A stretch of 64,000 bases of DNA from Adenophora triphylla var. japonica (lineage: Eukaryota; Streptophyta; Magnoliopsida; Asterales; Campanulaceae). The stretch is taken from assembly GCA_022495995.1 (NCBI GenBank), contig JAFEMH010005389.1:62001-126000 (forward strand), in the 5' to 3' direction. The stretch's first letter is position 1, and each line of letters begins with the position of its first letter. Shown here piece by piece: positions 1-11,908 of the stretch. The notes beneath the pieces are model-generated. The model did not search any database. It had not been told where the DNA came from and was given only the letters and a program-made list of their open reading frames with translations. The translations under genes and the position numbers were made by a program.

Positions 1-255
1 TCATAGGAATTCAATTTAATCGTATAGAACGGATCTTAGGGCTTGGGTTTTGTGTTATTTAGATGATTATTCCGCTGTGCATGGACCCATAAAACCCAAC
101 AGAAACGCGGTTGAGATCCAAGCGGTCAAGCTGCAGCAAGCAGTTTGGAAATAGGCAGTTGGCTGCAAGCGATTGACTGCATGCGGTTTGATACCGTGGT
201 TTCAACAAGGTGAGGTTTGAATCCTCAACAGGAATTTCAACCTATACTCAACACA
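1..255 (-). repeat. Partial 3' LTR (U3 part) of the copia element
   Basis: The stretch after the RNase H stop is rich in GCGGTT/GCAGTT-type units, as is the outer part of the right LTR (9130-9320). Phrases such as TTTCAACAA followed by AATCCTCAA occur in both. I read it as the U3 start of the 3' LTR, truncated by the window. No clean polypurine tract is visible between the stop and this block, and the similarity is patchy, so the boundary is approximate. Confidence 0.4.
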
Positions 256-282
256 AAATTTTAGCAAATAAAAAGAATGGAA

Positions 283-1830
283 TCATTTAAGTTCAAGCAT
301 ACCCATTTCTCCTCTGAGGAAGGAAAACCTCTTGGAGTCCAGAGCATTGGTGAGAATATCAGCAATCTGGTTGTCTGTCCCCACATACTCTAAATGGATA
401 TTCCTCTTTTCCACATGGTCTTTGAGGAAATGATACTTGATATCTATATGCTTGATCTTAGAATGCATGGCAGGGTTGTTGGAGACTGAAATTGTTGAAG
501 TGTTGTCACACATGATAGGGCAATTTCCTTCTTCAATTTCATAGTCCACCAACTGCTGCTTCATCCAAAGGATTTGATAGCAACAACTTCCAGCAGCAAT
601 ATACTCAGCCTCTGTGGTTGACACTGAAACTGATGCTTGCTTCTTGCTGGCCCAAGCAACTAGTCTATTCCTGAGGAAATGACAAGTCTCACTAGTGCTT
701 TTCCTGTCAATAGTACAAGATGCATAATCTGCATCTGAATAACCTACGAGATCGAAGATCGAATCTTTGGAATACCAAAGTCCAAGGTTAGTGGTTCCAG
801 ATAAATAGCGGATTATACGCTTGACTGCAATTAAATGTGCTTCTCTAGGATCTGCTTGATAGCGTGCACATACACAGACACTGAACATGATATCGGGCAT
901 ACTAGCAGTTAAATATAGTAATGAGCCGATCATACCTCGATATAGGGTTTGATCAACCTTCTTACCTTTTAGATCTTTATCTAGCTTATTGCCGGTGGCC
1001 ATTGGAGTATCATATGCTTTTGCATTTTCTAATCCAAACTTCTTTATTAACTCCTTGGTGTATTTGGCTTGGCTGAGGAAAATACCTTCTTTGCATTGCT
1101 TGATTTGAAGCCCGAGGAAGAATGTTAACTCTCCCATCATGCTCATCTCAAACTTGCTTTTCATTAGCTTTTTGAAACACTTACAAAGTAACTCATTAGT
1201 AGAACCAAAAATAATATCATCGACATATATTTGAACCAGTAAAGTATGCTCATTATATTAGGCAATAAAAAGAGTTTTATCGATTTTATCGCGTTTAAAT
1301 CCTTTTTCTAGTAAAAATTTAGAAAGAGTCTCATATCATGCTCTTGGAGCTTGCTTAAGTCCATACAAAGCCTTCTGGAGTTTGTAGACATGATTTGAAA
1401 ATTTGGAGTCTTCAAATCCAGGCGGTTGGGCAACATACACGGTCTCTTGCAGTTCACCGTTGAGGAAAGCACTCTTTACATCCATTTGATATAACTTGAA
1501 CTGCTTGAAAGAGGTGTAGGCTAAGAAGATTCTGATAGCTTCCAATCTTGCAACTGGAGCAAAGGTTTCATCATAATCGATTCCTTCTTCTTGCCTATAT
1601 CCTTGTGCAACCAACCTTGCTTTATTCCTTGTGATGCTTCCATTCTCGTCCATCTTATTCCTAAACACCCACTTAGTTCCTATCACTCCTTGATCCTGAG
1701 GTCTAGGCATCAAAGTCCAGACCTTGCATTTTTCAAACTGGTTGAGTTCTTCTTGCATAGCAATGACCCAACTGGAATCTTGGAGTGCTTCATCAATCTT
1801 CTTGGGTTCAACTTGAGATAATAAGGAAGT
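283..1830 (-). pseudogene. Copia reverse transcriptase and RNase H
   Basis: The C-terminal half of a copia polyprotein. Reading down from about 1830 on the - strand, the RT starts near the EPKKIDEAL motif, continues through the palm with [11 protein letters not shown] and [10 protein letters not shown], and has the catalytic YVDD near 1220. RNase H follows: SDADYASC, the STTEAEY motif, ADILT, and a stop at 283. RT copies element RNA into DNA and RNase H removes the RNA strand. The frame is broken between about 1164 and 1336, where a stop lies shortly before YVDD, so no full-length enzyme can be made. The active-site residues of both domains still read correctly, so the decay is moderate. Confidence 0.85.
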
Positions 1831-3561
1831 ATGTTCATCATAGTTCGATCTCATTGTTTGAACACTGGAAAACAGATCACCAATCACATTAGAGAGAGGG
1901 TGATTGCTGACTTCACGAACCTCCGGGGGTAAGTCTGGTTGGACTGAGGTTTGCTGAAGATCTTCAATTGGAACATCGTTAGATCCTTCAGTGAAGTCAT
2001 GGAAGGTAAGTTGACGAAGAGGTTCAATAAGCTGGATGGGGGAATTCTCAACATCTTCTTCCCTTGGAGTTGCATCTGGAGTAGGAACTTCAGGTGCGGT
2101 TTCAAACGTGCGATTTGAGGGAATTTCAGTTGAGGGTGCTGGATTTTGCGGTTGAGGTTCAGGTGCGGTTCTAGATGGTTCACCTGTTTCATTATGCTCA
2201 GCAAAATCATCAGCAACATTTGGAGCCAAATGTGACTCAAGGAGAGAATGCTCTTCGAAAGTAACATGGACAGACTCAACTATCTTTAAACTAGTTTTAT
2301 TGAAAACACGAAAAGCTTTTGAATATTTAGCATACCCAACAAAAATACCTTCATCTGCCTTGGCTCCGAATTTACCTCTATTTTCTCTTCCGTTGTAGAG
2401 GATAAAGCATTTGCAACCAAAGATCTTGAAGAATGCGATGTTGGGGGTTCTTCCTCTCCATAGATCATATGGAATCTTGTTATAGGTTTTATTGATGAGG
2501 GAGCACTTCTGAGTGAAGCATGCAGTGTTAATTGCTTCAGCCCTGAAATACTGAGGCAGCTTCGCTTCAGATATCATTGTCTTTCCAGCCTCAATCAACG
2601 TCCTGTTCTTCCTTTCCACAACCCCATTTTGTTGTGAAACACCAGCTGCGGAGAAATTGTGATCAATCCCATGGTCATCACAATACTGACCAACACCGTT
2701 GTTCTTAAATTCTGTTCCATTATCTTATCGAACACTAACGATGTCATCTTCTTTCTGAGTTTGGAGCCGTCTAAAGAGGGAGGTTAAGATGTCATAGCAA
2801 TCGTCCTTAGAAATCATCATCTCAACCCAAGTATATCTTGAATAACCATCCACCACTACTAAAGTATATCTACTTCCTCCAATGTTGGTAGTGGTAACGG
2901 TTCCAAACAAATCTATGTGAAGCAGTTGTAAGCATCTTGAAGTTAAAGGCGCGGTCTTGCTGGTGAAAGACGACGCTGATTGCTTACCAAGTTGACATGC
3001 ACTGCATTTCTCTGGATGGTGGTCAGCCACTTTGTGTAAACCACGAACGAGGTTTTCCCTTCCAATCTTTGCTAGATACTTAAAGTTCAAGTGGCTCAAC
3101 CTCTTGTGCCATAGCCAACTATTTTCGCTCACATTTTTAGCTACAAAATAGAGATTAGTAATACTACATGCAGAATCTAGATCAATAATGTAAATATTAC
3201 TCTTACGAATCCCTGTGAGTAGGGTGACTCCGGAAATGCTATCTTTGATAAAGCAGTTTGATGACGTGAAGTTGCAAAGCATTCCTTTGTCGCAGAATTG
3301 AGAAATTGAAAGGAGGTTGTGTTTGAGTCCTTCAACAAGAGAAACCTTCTCAATGGTTAGGTTTTCTCTCCTTATTACACCATACCCAATGGTTTTGCCT
3401 TTGTTGTTGTCACCAAAGGTTACAGACGGACCACTTGCTTCAATGACATCTTCAAGTAATGATCTATCTCCAGTCATATGTCTTGGCGTACCCTTGTCAA
3501 GATACCATTCATTATCCTTGGAGTGACCAGCCATTAAGCAGAGGACCTGAAATGTAAACAT
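1831..3561 (-). pseudogene. Copia integrase with GAG-pre-integrase domain
   Basis: From 3561 downward the - strand encodes the end of the protease-linked region (WYLDKGTPRHMTGD), a GAG-pre-integrase zinc-binding segment (WHKRLSHLNF, then CSACQLGK), and the DDE integrase core: first Asp in LHIDLFG, second Asp in the DNGTEF motif near 2710, catalytic Glu in QQNGVVERK near 2620. A long proline- and acid-rich linker (2250-1850) leads to the RT. A stop codon lies just before the DNGTEF motif and separates the two open stretches. Integrase normally inserts the cDNA into the host genome. Confidence 0.82.
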
Positions 3562-3677
3562 TAAGAATGAGGTCCCCCTTTATTCCTTAGGTCCTGAGGT
3601 TAGCAACCTTTAACGACCCATACTTATTTGAAAGAAGGAGGTTTACTCTTTCTGGCATTGGGTGTAAACCGCAAAAG

Positions 3678-4502
3678 TCATTCTGCAGCCTTGTGACCTA
3701 AATCATCACACACAGAGCATTTATGAAAGTTGTTAGCAACATGAGGTTTTACTAACTCCTTACTTTTCTTAGGAGTTGCATGCGGTTTGGGAGCAACGGT
3801 TTCAGCCTTAACAAAGGTAACTGACTTTGGTTTGACCGCGAGTTTTCTAGGAACGCTCTTCTTGCTTTTGAAGGCAGGAGGAGCGGTCGAAGAAGAAGGG
3901 CAGTCAGCCTTGCAGTTGCCAGCACCATCAGTTCCACCAGAAGCGGTTGGAGTAGAGGTGTGGCCAACTCCATAAGTCATTTCCTCTGCATCTTCACTCT
4001 CAGAATCCTTTCCTTTCATCTGAGGGTTTTTCCCATATTATTTTTTTGGGTAGACATAATTGAAATTAAATTGTCCTTTACTCTTAGAATTTGCATGCTT
4101 CCCCTTAGGAATTTCTTTAGTTAGTTTTAAAATTTCCTCATCCTTTTCACAACAGGATGCACACTTCTCCTCATCACCTGATCCAAATCCCAGACCTTCT
4201 TTAACACTTATTGTCTGGGTATCTATAATTTGATCCAATGTGGATTTTGACTTGAGCCACCCATCAATAATCATTTGGAGATCGTTGATTTGAGTGACCA
4301 GGTCATCATTCCTGAGTTGAAGTGCAGCAACCTTAGTTTCAAGGATGCGATTTTGATCAGCAAGAGGAGTCATACTTTTGATTTGGTCCTTAAGATTTGA
4401 AATTTCAGACCTCATCACAGTTTTCTCCGTCTTGTACTGAGAAATTTCATCATGAGCTAATCCTAAAGCTTTCTTAACATTAGAGAATTTATGAATCATC
4501 AT
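3678..4502 (-). pseudogene. Copia gag, C-terminal coiled-coil part
   Basis: Downstream half of the interrupted gag. The first about 110 residues (from 4502) are a heptad-rich coiled coil (KDQIKSM, KVAALQLR, INDLQMI), followed by a Cys/Glu-rich patch (CASCCEKDEE), a Lys-rich stretch, and after a stop near 4030 a Pro/Ser/Lys-rich tail ending in a second zinc-knuckle-like motif (CSVCDDLGH) near 3710. An extended gag with a coiled coil is typical of Sireviruses. It would continue in frame from the gag piece beyond 6590 if the inserted element were absent. Confidence 0.7.
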
Positions 4503-4505
4503 TTC

Positions 4506-5174
4506 TGTAATAACCCATATTTTTTTTTTATTTAATAAATGTCTGTTTTATTTACTTGTTTTCTTCATTTAAATTAATGTTATTCATAATGTTAGTTGAA
4601 TTAAAATTGTGGGCCAAGTGTTTTGAGCTTAAGTTACCTAATTGGGCTTAGAAACCTAATTGGCCTAGGAATAGAAAATCTACCTACTTAAACAATTAAA
4701 ACCCACCCTAGATGCTTATTTCTTTTACCGTGATTAAGAATAGAGAGAGAGGGAGGCGGCGCTATTGTCGTGAGCTTGAACAAGGGAGAGAGGGGCAGCC
4801 GAACCTAGGAAGAAGAAGAAGAAGAAGGAGAACACTTCTTCATTGCTTGGAAGATTCATCATCAAGGTAAGGATTTAATGCTCTTTTATCCATTCTTAAG
4901 CTCTAGAAAATCATTGGAATGGAATTAAAGGTTTTATATTATTACGTTGACTGTTAAAAATTGAGCTAATGAGATTAGGGTTGTTAGTTGATGAAAAAAG
5001 GATTAATAATTTGAAAACCTAATAATGGAGATTAGGGTTCTTGAAGCATGAAAATTAATATTGGGTGTGACCTAGGGTTTTCATGCTAAGGTGTAATGAA
5101 GGGGGGTTTAAATGATGTTTATGGGGTCTGTTGGATGTGTGCATGGGCCTGTTATGAGGCTGCGTGCGTGTGTG

Positions 5175-5206
<32 letters not shown>

Positions 5207-6590
5207 ATGTGTGTAGGTGTGTGTGTGTGTATCAGCTGTGTGATGCGGCTGGTGTGTTTGGGTGTGTGTGTGTGTGTGTGTGTGGGAGAATTAGGGTTTA
5301 GTGTGTTTTAGTGTGTGTTTTAATGCTGAGAAAGGTGAGTTAGTGTGTGTAAGAGAGATTTAAAAAGGAAGTAATTAAGGGGTTGAACCTAGAACCCTAA
5401 GGATGATTGATAAATCGAATGGGGTAAAAAAACAACCTCTAGGAGAGTTAAAAGATAATAACTCTAAGATTATCAAGGTTGTTTAAAGATAAGTTTGGGT
5501 TACGAAAGTAGGAATTACTTATGCTCTAATAGAATCTTTTGCATGATTGTAGATTCGTGCAAGGAGTAATTGTAAGGAAGCGCAAGCGTTTAAGGTAAGG
5601 GATTACGCTCCTTAGCATTCGATTGTTCTTATCCTTTGTGTTAGGATTCTAAAAGTTTCATAAAGTATATGCTACCAAGTGGCCGGTAGTGATTTGTATT
5701 CCCTCGTTATGAACGTTCTTGGAATATCTTACCATTGATGCGTTTTGTTCAATGTATATCTATGTGAATTGAAATTGACTTATGTGTTCTCGTACCATGA
5801 ACACTATATGTATATGATGTTAAAATTGTCCAATTGTTAAGGATTTTATATGTTTGGGGTCGTTACATTGAAATGATCTAAGGACTTTTTATGTTTGGGG
5901 TCATTACATTGAAATGACCTAAGGCCTAAACAGATTGAAATGGTCTCAAAGTTAAATAAATTGGTCTAAACAGATTGAAATGACCTTCACTATAGAAGAA
6001 GTAATCTAAATTCTATAGATGTGATTATCATGATGCATCAGAATAAGGGGACGCTTTGATAATAGCGTAATAGAACCTTATTCAACGATTGTCTGAAAAG
6101 GTGTATCAGAGTCGCCTAGATGAAAGGTGCAAAAGTACTTGGAATTGACGGGCAAGTGTGTGTAAAGTTCTATCTGTTATTTGTAAAAGTGCCACTACTC
6201 GTTATTTGAAAAAGTATCTTTCTTGGACATTCCCCGTACCTAAACTATTTATTGTACATGTTATCCTTTTCTTGATATATTGTTAAACTCCGTTCGTTTC
6301 GGTCGTCTCTTCTTAGAAACCGAAGAGACCCCGTATGAACTTACTGAGCTTTGTTCGCTCACCCTTCCATATTCTTTCCCCTCCCAGGTAATAAATGTCT
6401 GGAGTGGATTGGCTGCGTGTTGATGGATTAGCGGCTTTTGGAGTTCAAATAATTATGTTAGAACATTAAGTATTTTGAGCTAGTGGTTTGTACTAGCCGT
6501 AGCGATTGTTACCGTTTTCAGCATTTAAGTTTATTTCAAATAGTGGTTAGTACTTTTGAATTATGGTTTTAGTAGCCGTTGAAGGCTATT
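4506..6590 (+). mobile_element. Solo-LTR-like insertion inside copia gag
   Basis: About 2.1 kb of non-coding DNA splits the copia gag between adjacent codons; the flanking gag halves would join in frame. It begins TGTAATAACCC, close to the TGTAATGACCC start of the gypsy-type element ending at 33,121, and contains an LTR-like promoter region: pyrimidine-poor GAAGAAGAAG leader (about 4810-4835) with a GGTAAGG splice-donor-like site at 4865. No coding domains are present, so a solo LTR of a Ty3/gypsy element fits best. The right boundary is not a clean CA, and the target duplication (ATTTC on the left, ATTTTC on the right) is imperfect, so the right end is uncertain by tens of bases. Confidence 0.55.
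5163..5283. repeat. (TG)n microsatellite, interrupted
   Basis: Three runs of TG dinucleotides (about 5178-5206, 5217-5231, 5262-5283) separated by short non-repeat segments, inside the solo-LTR-like insertion. The Val/Cys-rich open frame through it is a by-product of the repeat. Confidence 0.95.
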
Positions 6591-7952
6591 CAAAATTTTC
6601 TTCTTTGGAATTGCTTTTGAAGGTGGAGCATTTGTAGGAGAAAAAATAGGACGTGAATACGAACAATTTCCTATCTTAATGCTAGGAGTAAGTTTGACAT
6701 CAGCATCCAATTTAAAATTTGGAATTTTTGTAGAAACCTCTTCATCCTCCATATCTAGAGACTCGATTGACTCAGTACCTGACTCATCGGAAGCATCTGC
6801 AACTAAGCAGAGATTAACCTCTTTAGTTTCTTCATCACTTCCATCATCAGAATCTGTTTCAATCCAAGTTGCTAGTTCCTTGGAATTCTCTTCCTCCTCT
6901 GCAACCATTCCCTTGCGACGAGAAAATTTCGCAGGAGAGGTTTTCTTTTTCATGTATTTATATTTAGGTCGTGGACACTCAGATGCAAAGTGACCAGGTT
7001 TTCTACCGTTGTAGCAAACTAGATCACTCTTTTTCTTTGTATCAGGAGCCTTTGAAAACGTTGCTGGAGGTTTGCCTTTAGAAAATATTTTTGTGAAAGG
7101 TTTTGAGAATTTTCTAAATTTTTGAAATCTTTTCACAAACATGGCAAAATCATCATCATCCATTTCGATGAGTGATGAGGTTGATATGGAAGGATTTGCG
7201 GTTTGATTGGATGTGGTTGGTTTCTCCTCATGTTCCGCGACGGACATGGAAAGCGATTTGGTTTTTCCTTCAGTCTCTTCAATATGATTTAATTTAAGCT
7301 CATAGACTCTAAGATTTTCATACAAGTTACTTAAAGACCAAGTATTCAAAACTTTGGAGTCTTCTAGAGAGGTTGCTTTATTTACCCATCTAGAACCTAA
7401 AGCAGCTAGGAAAGTCATATTGATTTCCTTATCAGTTAAAGTCTTGCCAAGAGATCTACAAGCATTAACTACCTCAACATAGCGATCGTAGGTCTGACGC
7501 AAGGTTTCGTTGGATTTTCTGTTGAAGTTGTTGTAGGATCTTTCAACAGCATATAATGTGTTCTCCTTGCATTTGTCATCACCTTCGAGGTAGCTCTCTA
7601 TGGCATCCCACATCTGCTTTGCGGTTTTGAGATACATCACTTTTTGAAGAGTTGAAATGGGGAGGGTTCCAGAAATGATGTGCCTCGCCTTGCTGTCCAA
7701 GGCAGCTAATCTTTTCTCTTCATCCTACCACTCGCCTTTTGGCTTCTTGACTTCTGGAGTTTCTGCACTGGTGGCTGCATCTGTATTGGCCTTCATGGGA
7801 ACGAACGGGCTATTGATTACGCATTCCACCAGCATTTCATCGATAGTTTCCAAATGAATAAACATTCGGCACTTCTAGATGTCAAAGTGGTCTTCATCCA
7901 AAATTGGAATGTGTGAATAGTTAACAGTTGTCATTGTCATTGAGTTTGCCAT
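6561..7952 (-). pseudogene. Copia gag, N-terminal part with CCHC zinc knuckle
   Basis: Gag starts at the ATG at 7952 (MANSM) and runs to the insertion near 6590. It shows the UBN2-type capsid fold region (AKQMWDAIESYLEG, then NETLRQTYDRY and LGSRWVNKATSLE) and a CCHC zinc knuckle (CYNGRKPGHFASEC, in which the second Cys of CX2C is replaced by Gly). Gag builds the particle that packages element RNA. Two TAG stops near 7875 and 7725 stand where Trp (TGG) is expected, the change produced by deamination of methylated cytosine on the other strand, which is a usual footprint of silenced transposons. The last residues before the stop at 6561 come from the inserted element. Confidence 0.8.
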
Positions 7953-8009
7953 ATTGAATCGGCACACAAGCTGTTAAGCTTGAAAAACAGTGGTTTTATA
8001 AATGTGTTT

Positions 8010-8021
8010 GCTTTGATACCA
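8010..8021 (-). promoter_or_regulatory. tRNA-iMet primer binding site of the copia element
   Basis: The - strand reads TGGTATCAAAGC, one base from the consensus TGGTATCAGAGC complementary to the 3' end of initiator tRNA-Met. It lies two bases inside the LTR boundary at 8024 and just upstream of the gag start, as expected for the minus-strand primer site. Confidence 0.85.
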
Positions 8022-8023
8022 CT

Positions 8024-9475
8024 TGTTGGTCCCAAAGGTGACAACAAGGGTGAAAAACAGCTAGAGGGGGGTGAATAGCTGTTACAAATTTTTTGCCCTA
8101 TTTTAAAAACTAAACCTCTAAGATTACAAAACCGCTTGCAGTTGATAATAAACAGCAAGTAGAGATGTAAAATGCACAGTGGAATAATTGAAGATACAAA
8201 GCGGTTTTGAGGTGCGGTTTGTAAAGCGGTTTTGATAGTGCGGTTTTAATGAGTGCAGTTTTGCAAACAAGTGAGGTTTTGACAAAGTTAACTCCAAACA
8301 CAATTCACTATTAAGGATAACTACAATTAAGATCAAACAGAGAAAAATATAGATAATTAATAAGCACAAGAAATAATAAATGCAGTAAGGTAAAAACACA
8401 ATATTTGGAGTAGTTCAATCGTTAAACGATTTACGTTCACTACCAAGATGGTTAGTCTTGGATTTCTAAGAGAGATTTTATATTGAGTATATGAGAGATT
8501 ACAAAGTACAATGAGTAATACTCAGATCTAAAATCTTTTCTATGAAGAACAAATCCTAGACTATAACCAGTGTATCTCAAATGAATAATCTATGTGATTA
8601 AACAAGTGAGGTGTGTGTGTGTGTTTACAAGATTAAGGCTCTTTAAATCTTTGAGATGGAGAGCACAATGATTCTTGATGGTGTTAAGGCTTGATTTCTG
8701 GGCTGGGATATATTTCTTGAAGTTGAAGATGAAGATTCAAAGGACTTAAAATTTTTGGGCAGAGCTTCAACTTCTATGAACACAGCACTTTCAATTTTCT
8801 CAAGCAATCTTCAAATGGTGAAGATTGGGGGTATTTATACCCAAGCACCAAGGAACTAGCCGTTGGACACAGCTGTATCAAGTACTGTACTAGTGCTTTC
8901 TCATTGGTCCACAATATCCACTTTTGTCCTTTGGTATATCAGTTGCAGATAAAGCTGATCAGGCTTCAGCTGCAAGTAAGGTAGTTAGGACACCTGTCAC
9001 CTTTTCAAGATCTTTGCAGATCTTCTATGAAATTGAATCACGTGACAAGATTTGGTGGTTGACTTTTGTTATTGCTGATGTGGATTCCAACGGTCAATGT
9101 GGTTCACTTCAAGTCTTCAATCATTGGATGCGGTCTGGTATACAAGCGGTTGAGGAAGTGCAGTTATACCAGGTGAGGTTGCAAAGTGCGGTCGAGATAT
9201 TGGAACTGCACAAGTGCGGTTCACATATGCGGGTGTACTGCAGTTGTTCAAAGGGAGTAGTTTCAACAAAGGAATTCCACAAGGCGGTTCAGCACGAGCG
9301 ATTGTTTGAGTGCGGCATGAAACTTTTGAACTGCAATCCTCAAATCCAATGAGTCTTGTGCCAGTCTTCAAGCCTAATTCTAACCTATTCTATAAAATGG
9401 ACTTAGATAAAAATTGAAGTCTAAGCTTCATTACATAGGGTCCTAAAGTCCTTGAAATAGAGAGGAGGTTATGGT
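8024..9475 (-). repeat. 5' LTR of the copia element
   Basis: In + orientation the LTR begins TGTTGGTCCC at 8024, next to the primer site. Its outer end is placed at about 9475, where Helitron coding sequence resumes; no clear target duplication was found. The LTR carries two clusters of GCGGTT-type direct repeats: 8201-8275 and 9130-9320, the second in the U3 half expected to hold the promoter. Confidence 0.6.
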
Positions 9476-9487
9476 ATCAATCAAATC

Positions 9488-10264
9488 TAATCTTAAAATA
9501 GGAGGATTAAAATATGCATACCCAGCATTCTTCTATTTCTCAAACGTGCAGACCAAGCGCGAATTTATGAGGACATCGACAAGATATGTGCAGAGATTCC
9601 CGACAAAGAAAATGACCCGGAATTATACGAAGCTGTGAAAGAACATATGGTGCATGGTCCCTGCGGTGTTGCTAACCCGAAATCCCCGTGCATGGATAAA
9701 AAAAGATGCACAAAGAATTTCCCCAAAAGCTTTAATGAAGGGACATCCATTAATGAGAACGGATATCATGTATATAAGAGGAGAGACACTGATGCCAATG
9801 TAGAAAAGGTGGAGTTTTGCTTGATAATAGGTACATTGTACCTTATAATGCATATCTATTGTTGAAGTATCAAGCTCACATCAACGTGGAATACTGTAAT
9901 CAAAGCAAGTCAATCAAGTATTTATTCAAGTATATCATCAATGGTAGTGACAGAATAGGGGTAAGGTTTTGCGTGGATGATGAAGTGAAAAAGTATGTCG
10001 ATTGTAGATATGTTTCTGCATGTGAAGCTATGTGGAGAATATTTGGATTTAATATCCATTACATGACACCACCTGTAGAGTGATTATCTTTCCATTTAGA
10101 AGGAGGCCAAAGCATTCCATTCAAGGATGGTGATTATCTTCCGGATGTTGTGGATAAGCCTACTGTTAGTCAATCACAATTTTTACAATGGATGAAGTAT
10201 AATTGTGAGAATCCGGAGGCTCGACAGTACAAGTATAATGAATTCCCGCAGCACTTTGTGTGGG
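9488..10264 (+). pseudogene. Helitron Rep-domain (Helitron_like_N) remnant
   Basis: Translated in pieces, this matches the Helitron N-terminal domain: DKICAEIPDKENDPELYEAV, then HGPCG, a Cys-containing NPKSPCM segment, FPKSFNE, VYKRRD, and after a frameshift near 9820 DNRYIVPYN, HINVEYCN, and SIKYLFKYI. A further stop lies at 10,081, and the reading resumes to FPQHFVWG at 10,264, where the gypsy element begins. The HUH metal-binding motif expected just upstream (usually HAHILL) appears degraded near 9520: both His positions seem to read Tyr, which is consistent with C-to-T change. The protein is therefore inactive. Confidence 0.8.
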
Positions 10265-10269
10265 GTAAG

Positions 10270-11887
10270 TGTAAGTACCCAAATCTGGCTCATGCCTTCC
10301 GGTTAAATTTCCCGACATTTCGGTAAGTTTCCCGGTAATTCCTCGGACCTTCCTAGTGTTCCGGAAATGTCCTAGAGCAGTCCCAAATTAAAATTAGGGC
10401 TGTATGGAGCCTTCCTAATTAAGAAAACACGTTTTTCTTAATTAGGGAGAAGGTTCTAGAATAATGCCACCTTGCATGGTTCTAGAATGCTGAGTCACAA
10501 TGGATAAGACCGCACGGCCTCATTTGCGAAAGGGCTGCAGCGCACGGCTTCATTAGCCTTATCGGCGCCTATAAATAGAGCCCTCCTCTACCCATTTCAA
10601 CAACAACACAATACAAACAATCAACAACAAAAACACACACACTCCATAGCAATCAAGACGTGAAGAAAACCCTTGAAGGCTCAAGAAGGCGAAGAAGAAG
10701 CTCAAGAAGCCATCTCCCTCCTCCTTGAAGACCCAAGAAGAACCTCTCCTCCTAGATCCGTCCGAAGAAGCGAAGGAAACGATTGGTAACCTCGCACGCC
10801 CTAACCTTGCATTTTAATTGATATACTTGCTCATTGCATTCATATATCTTGCTTGGGACTTGGCATTTATTCATAAAGATCACATCTTTATCACCCCCTT
10901 TCCCCTTTGCATGCATTAAGACCTCATTTGTCATAAAAATGTAGTCTTTTTCATAAAGGTGCATCCTTTGCACCTAAAACCCCCTATTTTCAAATAAAAA
11001 AATCATCTTTATACATCCTTTATACATAAAGATCCAATCTTTCCAATAAAAATGCATCCTTTGCATTCAAAAAAAACCTTTTCTAATGCATCATTTGCAT
11101 AAAAATCCTATCTTTATGCATCATTTGCAATAAAGATCCTTTCTTTAAATCAAAAAGCATCATTTGCTAAAACCAAAATGTCATCTTTTCATTAAAGAGT
11201 CATTTTTCATGCATTCCCCCCTTTTCCCCTAACCTTGGAACGGACCGGTGTAAAAGTTCTCATCTTTGCATCGTTCCTTCCATTAAAGGTTCATGATTTC
11301 TTTAGGAAAAGGATAACCTTGAACCCTATATCTCCAATTATCGCTTAAGAATGAGTATGAAGCCTCTATACGAGCTCGACCGTCTTAAAGCGTAGGATTG
11401 ATGGGCTAAGGACATTCCTTCCTAAAGAACCTCATCTTTGACCAAAAGAGAGTCATTCTCTCGATCACGCAAGTCCCGAGGGTCCCGAGGTTTAAAATGC
11501 GATGATCATAAGTCATAAGATGAGGACGGGATCATAATCCCAAATACATAAATTCCAAGAAATCCCGAGCGACAACCAACAAATGGTTTGTACGTCCGGA
11601 AGATAACTTGGGACATTCCCCCTTTTACTCTCAAAACACATGCACACAAAGAAAGCACGCAAGCAAACACGATTAATGAAATCTCGGGAGACTTGCTCCG
11701 GCAAGGCACTTTGGGTGAACGCCAAACGTTCTTCCCAAGGGGTAACTTAACCTCCGAACCCATAAAACCTTTTTTTCAAAGTTTTGAGGTAATCAAAATG
11801 GCGTGGCGACTCCGTTTTTCAAATAACTCGGATGTCTTCAAACTCGCGTGAATTCCAATAATCCAAAAATTTGGGCACACATTCACA
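10270..11887 (+). repeat. 5' LTR of the Tat/Ogre element
   Basis: 1618 bp, nearly identical to 24,775-26,394; starts TGTAAGTACCC and ends CATTCACA. The differences seen are single bases and a few short indels (for example around 10,530-10,565), so the insertion is fairly young on the scale of this region. The R/U5 part (10,900-11,230) contains many ATCTTT/CATTTGCA-type low-complexity units. Confidence 0.96.
10510..10580 (+). promoter_or_regulatory. LTR core promoter with paired CCGCACGG palindromes
   Basis: Two imperfect palindromes (CCGCACGG at 10,510 and CGCACGG at 10,541) are spaced 31 bp apart, and a TATA box (TATAAATAG from 10,570) lies about 21 bp after the second. The 3' LTR has the same layout at 25,015, 25,046 and 25,079. 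A leader rich in CAACAACA follows. The TATA call rests on sequence and position; the role of the palindromes is inferred. Confidence 0.75.
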
Positions 11888-11890
11888 ATT

Positions 11891-11908
11891 TGGCGACTCC
11901 GCTGGGGA
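11891..11908 (+). promoter_or_regulatory. tRNA-Arg-type primer binding site
   Basis: TGGCGACTCCGCTGGGGA starts three bases after the LTR end. It is complementary, with about one mismatch to the form I recall, to the 3' end of plant tRNA-Arg (CCCCAGCAGAGTCGCCA). A tRNA-Arg primer is known for Ogre-type elements. Confidence 0.8.

Larger units (their letters stand above)
1..9475 (-). mobile_element. Sirevirus-like Ty1/copia retrotransposon, decayed
   Basis: A Ty1/copia element read on the - strand, in the order 5' LTR (about 9475-8024), primer site, gag, integrase, reverse transcriptase, RNase H, then the start of the 3' LTR, cut by the window edge. The order integrase before RT is diagnostic of copia. 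The long gag with a coiled-coil extension and a second zinc-knuckle-like motif resembles the Sirevirus (SIRE1/Maximus) lineage; the lineage call is an inference. Gag is interrupted by a 2 kb insertion starting at 4506 and carries several stop codons, so the copy is dead. Its right end abuts Helitron coding sequence at about 9480, which suggests it inserted into the Helitron. The exact outer end of the right LTR is uncertain. Confidence 0.75.

Noticed and set aside
5096..5311. Cys/Val-rich 71-residue open frame
   Set aside because: It is a direct translation of the (TG)n microsatellite; no homology or gene context.
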